Assembly: GCA_002402635.1 (NCBI GenBank)
Contig: DHGE01000077.1
Span: forward strand, 1 to 7,060
Length of the DNA stretch: 7,060 nt
Direction of reading: 5' to 3'
DNA from: Deferribacterales bacterium UBA4806
Lineage (GTDB): Bacteria > Chrysiogenota > Deferribacteres > Deferribacterales > UBA228
Shown here: one piece after another, positions 1-6,199 of the stretch
Layout of the letters: each line of letters begins with the position of its first letter
Position numbering within the stretch: position 1 is the first letter of the stretch
Notes under the pieces: generated by a model
The model's input: only the letters and a program-made list of their open reading frames with translations
What the model was told of the DNA's origin: nothing
Database searches by the model: none
Program-made: the position numbers and the translations under genes

Positions 1-16
1 GCCTAAGGTAACTTGC

Positions 17-103
17 TACGGGCTATACGACGGCTGGCTTATGCCCCAGGGTGTAAATGGAAACATTTGTGCCTTCCTTGTTAGGAAAGGAGATAGCCTG
101 GTA
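17..103 (+). promoter_or_regulatory. Molybdenum cofactor (Moco) riboswitch aptamer
   Basis: Structured leader upstream of two cofactor-assembly genes. Visible helices: P1 pairs 19-26 with 93-100 (core GGCTAT/ATAGCC) and can extend with 17-19/101-103; a short GGC/GCC helix lies at 32-34/42-44; P3 pairs 51-59 with 64-72 (with G-U wobbles) and is capped by a GAAA tetraloop at 60-63; P4 pairs 73-78 with 83-89. The order CCAGGG - P3 hairpin - GCCTYCC - loop - GGAAAGG matches the E. coli moaA leader as I recall it, which is the founding Moco riboswitch. A P3 arm with a GNRA loop is typical of the Mo-type; members lacking P3 have been proposed to sense tungsten cofactor. The gene content downstream supports the call. 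The 5' boundary is uncertain because the window begins here. Confidence 0.87.
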
Positions 104-118
104 TAAAAATTTTACCGG
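98..118 (+). promoter_or_regulatory. Candidate antiterminator helix of the riboswitch
   Basis: Bases 98-103 (CTGGTA) can pair with 113-118 (TACCGG) as a six-base-pair helix with one G-U. This helix shares 98-100 with the 3' strand of aptamer helix P1 and shares 114-118 with the 5' arm of the terminator, so it cannot coexist with either. That is the expected layout of a transcriptional OFF switch: bound cofactor stabilises P1, frees 113-118 and lets the terminator form. The pairing is seen in the sequence; the switching behaviour is inferred. Confidence 0.5.
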
Positions 119-146
119 TTATTCTTTTTGGGGTAACCGGTTTTTT
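114..146 (+). terminator. Intrinsic terminator, riboswitch expression platform
   Basis: A perfect 8-bp stem (ACCGGTTA at 114-121 with TAACCGGT at 134-141) encloses a 12-nt loop and runs directly into six T residues (141-146). It lies between the Moco aptamer and the first gene with no ORF in between, so it is the attenuator for the moeA-like/moeA operon and not the end of an upstream gene. Confidence 0.88.
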
Positions 147-191
147 ATTTTATAAATGATCGGATGAACTTTCTAATTAAAAGGGGGCGAT

Positions 192-1226
192 ATGTATAAA
201 AGAGTAAAAATTGAATATGCGGCAGGGAAAACACTTGCCCATGATATTACAGAGGTAGATGTATCTAAGGGGTTTAAAGGGGTAAGATTTAAGAAAGGTC
301 ACATTATAAAAGAGAAAGAGATAGAAATATTTAAGCAATTAGGTAAAGAAACCGTTTTTGTTTTAGAAAGTGAAAATGCAGAAGATATTGTTCATGAAGA
401 TGATGCAAGTATAGAGCTTGCACCTCTAATTGCAGGTAATAATATTTACTATGACAGAGAACCTTCTGAAGGGAAAATAAATTTTTATGCAGAAATTGAT
501 GGTTTATTAAAAATAGATAAAGAAAGGGTAATAGAGGTTAATAAGTTAAAAATCCCTTCACTTTCCACAAAACATGGAAATGTCCCTGTAAAAAAGGAAG
601 ATATCGTTGCAGCTTTTAGAATTATCCCCCTTTATTGTGATAAAGAGATTATTGAAAATTGCAAAAAAATTCTTAATTCTTCAGCCATCTCTGTAAAGCC
701 TTATCTTTTTAATAAAGCTGGAATAATTGTAACAGGAAATGAATTTTTTACAGGGAGAAAGAAGGACAGTTTTACAGAAAAAATGAGAGATAAATTAAGC
801 GATTTTGGTGTTGATGTGATAAAACATACGATTTTGCCGGATGATGTAAAAATTATTGCAAATAAGATCAGCTCTTATTTAATTGATGTTGACATACTTT
901 TAATTACAGGTGGTACTTCTGTTGACCCTGATGATTGTACTAAAAAGGCTATAGCCTATGTAGGTGCATCTATTGTACAGGAAGGCAATCCAATACAGCC
1001 AGGTAACAACTTTACATTTGGTTATATTCAGGAAAAAATTGTGTGTGGTGTGCCTGCAGCTGCACTCTTTTATAAAGCAACTGCTCTTGATATTTTTCTG
1101 CCACGTTTACTTGCAGGAGAAAAGATTTCAGCAGATGAGGTAGCAGCATACAGTATAGGTGGGCTATGTTGTTTTTGTAAAGTTTGCGTCTACCCTGTTT
1201 GCCCTTTTGGAAAATCTGTATGTTAG
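192..1226 (+). CDS. MoeA-like molybdopterin-binding protein with C-terminal Cys cluster
   Basis: A 344-residue cytoplasmic protein of the molybdopterin-binding (MoCF_biosynth) superfamily, probably acting in metal insertion or in handling of molybdopterin. The MoCF-type domain spans about residues 175-308: TGNEF (181-185) replaces MoeA's TGDE, followed by LLITGGTSVDPDD (236-248), GNPIQPG (265-271) and GVPAA (286-290). The N-terminal half is weakly conserved and lacks the MoeA signature SAMDGYA. The tail (323-344) has six Cys (326, 327, 329, 332, 337, 344) in a GGLCxxCxxCxxxxCPFG-like arrangement, suggesting a metal or Fe-S site; this is inference. The start is supported by the Shine-Dalgarno sequence AAGGGGG at 181-187, 4 nt before ATG. 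It is the first gene after the Moco riboswitch and shares the operon with moeA. It could serve Mo versus W specificity, which the sequence alone cannot decide. Confidence 0.83.
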   Translation: MYKRVKIEYAAGKTLAHDITEVDVSKGFKGVRFKKGHIIKEKEIEIFKQLGKETVFVLESENAEDIVHEDDASIELAPLIAGNNIYYDREPSEGKINFYAEIDGLLKIDKERVIEVNKLKIPSLSTKHGNVPVKKEDIVAAFRIIPLYCDKEIIENCKKILNSSAISVKPYLFNKAGIIVTGNEFFTGRKKDSFTEKMRDKLSDFGVDVIKHTILPDDVKIIANKISSYLIDVDILLITGGTSVDPDDCTKKAIAYVGASIVQEGNPIQPGNNFTFGYIQEKIVCGVPAAALFYKATALDIFLPRLLAGEKISADEVAAYSIGGLCCFCKVCVYPVCPFGKSVC

Positions 1227-1294
1227 AAGTAAACATAGAAAAAGGGTTTAAGAACCTTAAGTTTAATTACGATAGAGATAACCTTTATAAATAA
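1220..1294 (+). pseudogene. Possible remnant of a molybdate ABC transporter ATPase N-terminus (modC-like)
   Basis: A 24-codon ORF starts with ATG inside the last codons of the preceding gene (the ATGTTAG overlap is typical of operon coupling). It reads MLEVNIEKGFKNLKFNYD and then ends at TAA. The opening MLEVxIEK resembles the N-terminus of ModC-type ATPases, which often sit in molybdenum operons. No Walker A or later ABC motif follows in any forward frame before moeA, so if the resemblance is real only the first strand or so of the ATPase survives. The alternatives are a short coupling peptide or chance. The match is short and from memory, so confidence is low. Confidence 0.33.
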
Positions 1295-1309
1295 GAGATT
1301 TATCTGTAG

Positions 1310-1327
1310 TTATCATTTTGGTGATAA
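1310..1327 (+). repeat. Short inverted repeat upstream of moeA
   Basis: TTATCA at 1310-1315 pairs with TGATAA at 1322-1327 around a 6-nt loop, in the long gap before moeA. There is no T tract after it, so it is not an intrinsic terminator. It could be a small hairpin or an operator-like site, or it may have no function. Confidence 0.25.
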
Positions 1328-1386
1328 TAACGGTTATTAAAGGAACAAATATTAGAAAAGAAAATATAGAAGAATTGAGAGGTTAT

Positions 1387-2586
1387 ATGTTAAAATTTGA
1401 AGAAGCAAAAAAAATTATACTGAATAATGCAAACTTGGGTCTTCAAGAAACTTCAGTTGAATTGAAAAATAGCATAGGTATGGTGTTGTCTAGAGATATT
1501 TATTCAAACAGAAACTTTCCCGATCTATATAAAAGTGCGGTGGATGGTCTTGCTGTTAAAGGTGAAAATCTTACAGAGTATAAAATAGTTAATACATATA
1601 CTATTGTAGATTCCGTAGATATAACATTGGGCGATGGTGAGGCCGTTTTTGTGATGACAGGTGGAGTAGTTCCTAAAAATGCTGATGCAGTTTTAAGAAT
1701 AGAGGATTGCGAAGTTTTGGCTAATAAAATTAGATTTAATAAAGCCTTCAAAAAAAAGGAAAATATAAATGAAGTAGGAGAAGAGGCTGCAAAAGGGGAA
1801 GTTATTGCAAAGGCAAATACACAGATTAATGAAATTCTTTTCTCAGTACTTGCATACGCTGGAGTGTCTAAAATTGATGTATTTGAAAAACCCAAAGTAG
1901 CTTTTTTTACCACAGGGGATGAGATTCTTGAAATAGGCTCTAAATACAAGCCTGGCTATATTTATAATACAAATAGGTATATCTTTGAAACTGTAGTACA
2001 CAGGTTAGGAGTTGATGCATATTTTTATGGAAACATCAAAGATAACGAAGAGGAGATATCAAACACACTAAAAAAACTATCTAAAAATTACGACATCATT
2101 GCCACATCAGGTGGCATCTCTATGGGAAAATACGACTTTGTAAAAAAGATATTAAATAAGCAAAACTATGAAATTATAGTAAATAAAACTTCTATAAAAC
2201 CTGGCAGCCCCCTTATGGTAGCAAAAAGTGAAACATCTGTGATCTTTGGACTTCCAGGGTACCCTTCGGCATTTCTGACGAATTTTTTTCTATATTTTAT
2301 CCCCTATTTAAAAAAAGCGATGAAAAGAGAAGACTTTGATCACAAGTTTGTAAAAGGGGTATTAAAAAGTAAGATGCACTCAAAAAAAAGTGCCGACTAT
2401 TTTAATCGCGCCGTTGTAAAAGTAGAAGACGGCAATTTTAGTGTGTACAGTCCAAACTCTCAGAAGACATCACACTTTTTAAATTTTGCACACTGCAGTG
2501 GTTTATTTAGGTTGAAAGAGGGAGTAGGTGATGTTGAAGAAGGATTTTCTGGGGAGCTGCTCTTGTTTGACCTTGAGTTATCTTAA
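1387..2586 (+). CDS. moeA: Molybdopterin molybdenumtransferase MoeA
   Basis: MoeA catalyses insertion of molybdate (or tungstate) into adenylylated molybdopterin, the last step of basic Moco synthesis in the cytoplasm. At 399 residues from the ATG at 1387 it is close to the usual ~400. Motifs in order: FPDLYKSAVDG (44-54), the counterpart of PPFDNSAMDG; TGGVVPKNADAVLRIED (91-107); GEEAAKGEV (131-139); TTGDEI (175-180); SGGISMGKYDFV (241-252), with the Asp used in metal transfer; KPGSP (271-275); and GLPGYP (288-293). Domain IV follows from about 320. The frame stays open upstream to a TTG at 1318, but ATG 1387 is preferred: MLKFEEAKKII is the normal MoeA opening and GAGAGG (1377-1382) lies 4 nt before it. 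Second gene under the Moco riboswitch, with a divergent paralogue upstream. Confidence 0.94.
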   Translation: MLKFEEAKKIILNNANLGLQETSVELKNSIGMVLSRDIYSNRNFPDLYKSAVDGLAVKGENLTEYKIVNTYTIVDSVDITLGDGEAVFVMTGGVVPKNADAVLRIEDCEVLANKIRFNKAFKKKENINEVGEEAAKGEVIAKANTQINEILFSVLAYAGVSKIDVFEKPKVAFFTTGDEILEIGSKYKPGYIYNTNRYIFETVVHRLGVDAYFYGNIKDNEEEISNTLKKLSKNYDIIATSGGISMGKYDFVKKILNKQNYEIIVNKTSIKPGSPLMVAKSETSVIFGLPGYPSAFLTNFFLYFIPYLKKAMKREDFDHKFVKGVLKSKMHSKKSADYFNRAVVKVEDGNFSVYSPNSQKTSHFLNFAHCSGLFRLKEGVGDVEEGFSGELLLFDLELS

Positions 2587-2595
2587 AATTAAAAA

Positions 2596-2642
2596 TGCCC
2601 ATGGGTGGAATCTAACCACCGACATGAGGATTTCCTATCCTC
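2596..2642 (-). pseudogene. tRNA 3'-half-like element (pseudo-tRNA or attachment-site remnant)
   Basis: Read on the minus strand from 2642 to 2596, the segment has the layout of tRNA positions 27-73. The anticodon arm is GAGGA-TAGGAAA-TCCTC (5-bp stem, 7-nt loop, 2642-2626), the variable loop is ATGTC, and the T arm is GGTGG-TTAGATT-CCACC (5-bp stem, 7-nt loop, 2620-2604). Then come a 7-nt acceptor strand CATGGGC and discriminator A (2596). Departures from a working tRNA: no D arm or 5' acceptor strand upstream (queC coding sequence is there), A in place of U33, and TTAGATT for the TTCGANT T loop. CCA is not encoded. The anticodon position would read GGA (Ser), but the variable loop is short, unlike Ser tRNAs. 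It is best read as a decayed 3' fragment, such as integration at a tRNA gene leaves behind. Confidence 0.5.
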
Positions 2643-2664
2643 TGCTATCTCTTTTATTTTTTAT
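2626..2664 (+). terminator. Weak candidate terminator between convergent moeA and queC
   Basis: On the plus strand GAGGA (2626-2630) pairs with TCCTC (2638-2642) around 7 nt, followed after a few bases by a T-rich stretch (2652-2664). On the minus strand the GGTGG/CCACC hairpin is followed by TTTTT at 2595-2591. Either could end one of the two converging transcripts. The stems are short and the T tracts are offset, so this is tentative. The same bases form the tRNA-like element. Confidence 0.3.
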
Positions 2665-3315
2665 TTTCTCTGCATTTATTTCATCAATTGCTCTCTGTCT
2701 GATAATACAAGATGCACAATATTTGCATGGCTCTGTTCCACCATTATAACAACTCCAAGTTTTTTCAATAGGAACATTTAGTTTTAATGCCAGACTTACA
2801 ATGTCTTTTTTGCTATAAAACAAAAAAGGAGCTTCAATTTTAATTGTTTTACCTTCAATTCCTTTTTTTGTGGCTAATTTAACAAGATTATTAAAAGCAC
2901 TAATGTATTCTGGCCGGCAATCAGGATATCCTGAATAGTCTATACAGTTTGCTCCAAAAAAAACAATTTCTGCATCTATCACCTCTGCATAAGCAAGAGC
3001 AATTGAAAGGAAAATGGTATTTCTAGCTGGAACATATGTTGGCGGAATATCTTCTTTGCTCATTTCTGGTATATCCATATCTGATGTTAAGGCAGAGCCA
3101 CCAATACTTTTTAGGTCTATTTTTATAATCTTATGTTCCTTTACATCAAGTAATTTTCCTATTTCTTTTGATGCATCTAATTCACGGATGTTTTTTTGCC
3201 CATAGTCAAATGATATTGCATAAACAATATAACCCAAATTTTTAATATAATAGGCTAAAGTGCTACTATCTAATCCTCCAGATAAAAGGACTACAGCTTT
3301 TTTATTTTTAAACAC
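2635..3315 (-). CDS. queC: 7-cyano-7-deazaguanine (preQ0) synthase QueC
   Basis: QueC is an ATP-dependent ligase that converts 7-carboxy-7-deazaguanine plus ammonia to preQ0, the precursor of queuosine in tRNA. The 226-residue length is normal for the family. Visible motifs: the PP-loop SGGLDSS (12-18) for ATP, SFDYGQ (35-40), YVPARNTIFLS (94-104), DYSGYPDCRPE (126-136), and a C-terminal zinc site C189-x7-C197-x2-C200-x2-C203 followed by IIRQRAIDE. The start overlaps the end of queE by 8 nt, consistent with translational coupling. The C-terminus is odd: the last codons (RDSRG, stop) run into the tRNA-half-like element, whose bases supply the TAG stop, so the native tail may have been altered at that junction. 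All catalytic and zinc residues lie well upstream, so the enzyme should work. Confidence 0.95.
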   Translation of the reverse strand: MFKNKKAVVLLSGGLDSSTLAYYIKNLGYIVYAISFDYGQKNIRELDASKEIGKLLDVKEHKIIKIDLKSIGGSALTSDMDIPEMSKEDIPPTYVPARNTIFLSIALAYAEVIDAEIVFFGANCIDYSGYPDCRPEYISAFNNLVKLATKKGIEGKTIKIEAPFLFYSKKDIVSLALKLNVPIEKTWSCYNGGTEPCKYCASCIIRQRAIDEINAEKIKNKRDSRG

Positions 3316-3979
3316 CTCTCACTTCCCCAAAGATTATTTTATGTTGTTGTAGAATCACTCTTACATTTAAAAGATCCTTAGTAGACTTTTCAAATAACCA
3401 TTTAAATGTTGTGGAATTATCAAAATTTTTACTAACAGGCTGAAAAACACACACACATTTTGGTTTATATTTATTTATTATATAAGTTGCATAAATATAG
3501 TCGTTATTAGTATCGATCACAAATTTCAACTGATCTTTTTCTGTAAGATATGAAATGTTGGACAGTATATTATTTTCTGTCTCTCCAGAGGATGGGCACT
3601 TAATATCCATACTTATCATAATCTTTTTAAAGTCATTAACAGGATAACTTCCATTAGTTTCTAATATAATTTTGTATTTCTCTTCTAACAATAAGTCTAT
3701 CAAAAATCTTATATTTTTTTGCATCAAAGGTTCACCACCAGTGATACAAACCCATCTGTTTTTCCCCCAATTATCTTTTTTAAGCTTTTCTTTTATATTG
3801 TATATAGAATGTTCTTCAAAATCATATTTGGCATAATCTGTATCACACCATGAACATGATAGATTACAACCACCCAACCGGATGAAGTACATCAATTCAC
3901 CAACGAGAACTCCTTCACCTTGATGAGAAATAAAAAACTCACAGATATTTATCTTCTTTTCTTTTATAGAATTCTGCAT
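3308..3979 (-). CDS. queE: 7-carboxy-7-deazaguanine synthase QueE (radical SAM)
   Basis: QueE is a radical S-adenosylmethionine enzyme that rearranges 6-carboxytetrahydropterin to 7-carboxy-7-deazaguanine. It has 223 residues. The substrate-binding SHQGEG lies at 18-23, and the 4Fe-4S motif C38-x3-C42-x2-C45 sits in GGCNLSCSWCDTDYA. TGGEP (80-84) is the SAM-contacting GGEP motif, followed by LETNGS (106-111) and DIKCPSSGE (125-133), both typical of QueE. The C-terminus LQQHKIIFG matches the family's QxHK(I/L)xxG ending. The ATG at 3979 lies inside queD (41-nt overlap) with no convincing Shine-Dalgarno sequence. It is the only standard start before the conserved FFISHQGEG, so translation probably depends on queD coupling. 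Confidence 0.94.
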   Translation of the reverse strand: MQNSIKEKKINICEFFISHQGEGVLVGELMYFIRLGGCNLSCSWCDTDYAKYDFEEHSIYNIKEKLKKDNWGKNRWVCITGGEPLMQKNIRFLIDLLLEEKYKIILETNGSYPVNDFKKIMISMDIKCPSSGETENNILSNISYLTEKDQLKFVIDTNNDYIYATYIINKYKPKCVCVFQPVSKNFDNSTTFKWLFEKSTKDLLNVRVILQQHKIIFGEVRGV

Positions 3980-4349
3980 AAGAACGTGAATTTTCCCAGA
4001 CCCTTACTTTTTCTATTTCTATTGATGGATTTTTCTTTTTTAAAACTTCTAAGTTTGTAAATAACAACTCAGATATATTCTCACACGTTGGATCTCCATC
4101 AATTAGTATCATTTTTGTTTTTATATGTTGTACTAATTCATCCTGTCTATTCAATACTATAGAATGATCAAGCTCTTGGACAATATCTTCTATTTCCTTA
4201 AAATCTACTATTAAACCAGTATTTTTATCTTTTTCTCCTGAAATCCATACCTGAACACGCATATCATGTCCATGAACATTTTTACATTTACCTCTGTGAT
4301 TCAATAATCTATGTGCTGTATTTATATAAATCTCTTTATATATTAACAT
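3939..4349 (-). CDS. queD: 6-carboxy-5,6,7,8-tetrahydropterin synthase QueD
   Basis: QueD is a zinc enzyme of the PTPS family that makes 6-carboxytetrahydropterin from 7,8-dihydroneopterin triphosphate, the first committed step toward preQ0. It has 136 residues. Zinc ligands are His13 (in NTAHRL), His26 and His28 (in CKNVHGH). Cys22 of the CxxxHGH motif is the expected catalytic residue. LDHSIVLN (60-67), the counterpart of LDHxxLN, carries the Asp/His pair; PTCEN (87-91) replaces the common PTAEN; and VWENSRSYAEF (107-117) holds the pterin-anchoring Glu109. The start is supported by AAGG 7 nt before ATG. It is first in the queD-queE-queC cluster. No preQ1 riboswitch-like structure is visible in the 30-nt gap before it. 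GTP cyclohydrolase (FolE) and QueF are not in this window. Confidence 0.94.
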   Translation of the reverse strand: MLIYKEIYINTAHRLLNHRGKCKNVHGHDMRVQVWISGEKDKNTGLIVDFKEIEDIVQELDHSIVLNRQDELVQHIKTKMILIDGDPTCENISELLFTNLEVLKKKNPSIEIEKVRVWENSRSYAEFYKRKEDKYL

Positions 4350-4365
4350 AAAATAACCTTCAATT

Positions 4366-4386
4366 AGATTGATAAATACTCAATCT
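4366..4386. repeat. Inverted repeat between the DUF362 remnant and queD
   Basis: A perfect 7-bp inverted repeat, AGATTGA (4366-4372) and TCAATCT (4380-4386), with a 7-nt loop. It spans the stop codon of the upstream DUF362 remnant. Neither side has a long T run, so termination is doubtful. It may be a weak terminator or processing hairpin separating queD from the decayed gene. Confidence 0.3.
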
Positions 4387-5627
4387 TTTGGCATAATCTG
4401 ACCAATCTGGGCAAAATCAAATACATGCGTAAGTTTTAGTTTATTACCTATAATATCAATACCTTCATTTTTTACAAGTAAACAATTTCTTAATGTTGGA
4501 ATAAGTGTATAATTATAACCCATCAAACCAGCACATACTGTATCAAGTGCAACAGGATCTTGTGATGCAGCTATTACTCCAAGGTTATACGATTTTCCAC
4601 TCTGTTCTGATACTTCTGAGCATACATTACCATCTATAACGAATAAATACTTTTTCTGTGGTTTTGTTTGTATATGTCCATTTTTATCAGTATAAATTGC
4701 TATATGATTTAAATCCCATATTGCTTTTACTAAAGCACCATTTCCAAATGTTTTATCATAAGGTGTTGAACCTGTTCTATAGCTTGGCAATTTCAAACGC
4801 CCAGGAGATATGGCACTATAAGTGCTAGCCTCAGTAATTCCAGCCAATATTTTCATTGCTCCAGTTATTATCATTTTTGAGTGTGTTTTTAGTTTTGGAG
4901 CAGTTATCAATATATCAGAATCAAGAACATATTCACTAATAACATACCATCCCTTAACCCCCTGGGATATTTTATCCGTATGATCAAGTGTTTTGTAATA
5001 CTTTTGTTCTTTAATTTTAATTTCATCACCCATACCTATAAATGTTGATAAATCATCATCTATATAGTCTTTTAAATATTTATCCTGCACATTAACCCAT
5101 CTCCACTTATGAAGGTTATTTAAGTTTACAAGTTCAACACGATATGATCCAAATTCTTTTGTAGTTCCGCAATTATTGTATTATATTCTGCTTTTTTCAT
5201 GAATTCTTCAATCATTAAATAATCACCACCACCTTCACCGATCCATACTTTACTGGAGCTTGCTTTAATAGCCATTTCTACTAAAGGTTTAACAACAGCA
5301 GGTTCAGTATAAGTAACTTTAAGAAACATAAACAATCTAGGTTTAAATAAGTACACGGCCTCTTTTTTATAATACCTTGAAGTAGATTATCTTCTATAAC
5401 AATTTTCAATTGTGTTACAACTTGTTTTACCATATCATTTGTCACATTATAAGTACATTAGGTTTGTGCACTATTGACACAAAACTATCTGAATAATACT
5501 AATCATTATACTTTTCAAAATCCACCTGCTATAGATCCAACTTCAATTAAAAAGCAACAAATACCTAAACAAGTGTGTTTATAATAATACGCATTTTAGT
5601 AAAACAGCAATTTCTATCTTTAGTCAT
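4380..5627 (-). pseudogene. DUF362-family protein, multiply frameshifted
   Basis: Remnant of an approximately 415-codon gene of the DUF362 family (function poorly known, often near Fe-S or redox proteins). The C-terminal part (from about 5155 down to 4380) has family hallmarks ILITAPKLKTH, MKILAG and DPVALDTVCAGLMGY. The N-terminal half of the domain (about 5364-5157) has TEPAVVKPLVEMAIK and VWIGEGGGD. Further upstream, VSIVHKPN (about 5484-5461) and VTNDMVKQVVTQLK (about 5443-5400) lie in different frames. A start with a strong ribosome site (GAGGGG, 3 nt before ATG 5627) opens a short reading frame whose continuation is hydrophobic, like a signal segment. Lesions: TAG at 5567-5565; TAG at 5501-5499; frame changes near 5460 and 5360; and a one-base shift at the T4 run 5157-5160 (adding one A on the coding strand restores LQKEFGSYRVELVNLN). 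With this many lesions, sequencing error is unlikely. Confidence 0.8.
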
Positions 5628-5942
5628 ATTCCCCTCGCTTTCATATTATAATGTAACATAACTTGCGTTAATGATACAATATATGAATATAAAATATAAT
5701 ATATTTTTAGCTAAAATGTAACTATTAAAAATACAATAATATATTATAACCCAACTTTACCATTTAAATTTTAATTTTCGAAGCAATTATTATTTTTTAA
5801 AATAGAAAATGGCTTTATATAAAGGTATTTAAAAAAAGTTAATGGAGCAATTTTTTATATAATTGTAGTAGGTGTTATAATAATACAGTGAATTAATATT
5901 ATATCTCATATTATTTACTTATATTTATATTATATATTGACA

Positions 5943-5973
5943 TAAATGATAAAGTGCCCGGTATTTACTCTTT
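5943..5973 (-). repeat. REP-like repeat copy 1 (inverted)
   Basis: The minus strand reads AGTAAATACCGGGCACTTTA in its core, matching the copies at 6113 and 6942 at most positions over about 31 bp. The centre (GTGCCCGGTAT on the plus strand) is an imperfect palindrome, the usual hallmark of REP-type intergenic elements. It is in opposite orientation to the other two copies. Confidence 0.65.
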
Positions 5974-6112
5974 ATTACTAAATTTATACTCTTGTCAAGA
6001 AAACGATTTGCCTTTGAAGCTTAAAATATTTCATTTAATTTATTGCGTAAGCAGTCATTAGTTGCACTTTTTAACATGAATTATAGGACATAACAATTGT
6101 AGACATAATCTC

Positions 6113-6144
6113 AAAAAGTAAATGCCTGGCACTTTATTACTTTA
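6113..6144 (+). repeat. REP-like repeat copy 2
   Basis: Core GTAAATGCCTGGCACTTT, preceded by an A run and followed by ATTACTTTA, with the palindromic centre TGCC-T-GGCA. It is the most regular of the three copies. It lies about 100 nt upstream of the antitoxin gene, on the left side of the toxin-antitoxin locus. Confidence 0.7.
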
Positions 6145-6157
6145 TTTATTATAATCA

Positions 6158-6185
6158 ATGACATATTTGTTAACATATTTATTCT
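6158..6185 (+). promoter_or_regulatory. Candidate promoter of the antitoxin-toxin locus
   Basis: ATGACA (6158-6163) and TATTCT (6180-6185) are separated by 16 bp, giving a plausible sigma-70-like -35/-10 pair that would start transcription near 6192, about 50 nt before the antitoxin ATG. In sequence this AT-rich such matches arise by chance, so support is modest. Confidence 0.3.
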
Positions 6186-6199
6186 ACTTTGTAAGGTAG

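Larger units (their letters stand above)
5640..6157. other. Very AT-rich gene-free stretch
   Basis: No ORF with a credible start and family match in any frame, and no rRNA or complete tRNA recognised. It holds two copies of the ~32-bp TGCCTGGCA-centred repeat (listed separately) and scattered AT-rich stretches. A TTGACA at 5937-5942 and another on the minus strand at 5999-5994 lack well-placed -10 partners. The stretch probably represents decayed sequence between the DUF362 remnant and the toxin-antitoxin locus. Confidence 0.6.

Noticed and set aside
2..106. Open frame at the left edge that could be the C-terminus of a protein (ends ...VRKGDSLV, stop)
   Set aside because: The same bases form the paired helices and conserved linkers of a Moco riboswitch followed directly by its terminator; 34 open codons are easily chance.
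1012..1236. Minus-strand open frames inside moeA-like and moeA genes (also 1500-1949), and plus-strand frames at 2528-2749 and 3014-3205
   Set aside because: All overlap well-supported genes on the other strand or another frame, have no ribosome sites, and match no family.
1318..1386. TTG start at 1318 giving a 422-residue MoeA
   Set aside because: The extra 23 residues are unlike MoeA N-termini and no ribosome site precedes the TTG; ATG 1387 gives the usual start and length.
2596..2642. Complete functional tRNA gene at the queC/moeA junction
   Set aside because: No D arm and no 5' acceptor strand to pair with CATGGGC upstream; U33 and the T loop are altered.
4350..4379. preQ1 riboswitch before queD
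   Set aside because: Only 30 nt are available, with no preQ1-type hairpin plus A-rich tail; only a simple inverted repeat is visible.
4380..5090. Independent DUF362 gene starting from GTG at 5090
   Set aside because: The same frame continues upstream through VELVNLN, which joins the N-terminal DUF362 fragment by a one-base correction; the GTG is internal.
5937..5967. Promoter with TTGACA at 5937-5942
   Set aside because: The best -10 candidate is 19 bp away and no gene begins within 270 nt downstream.
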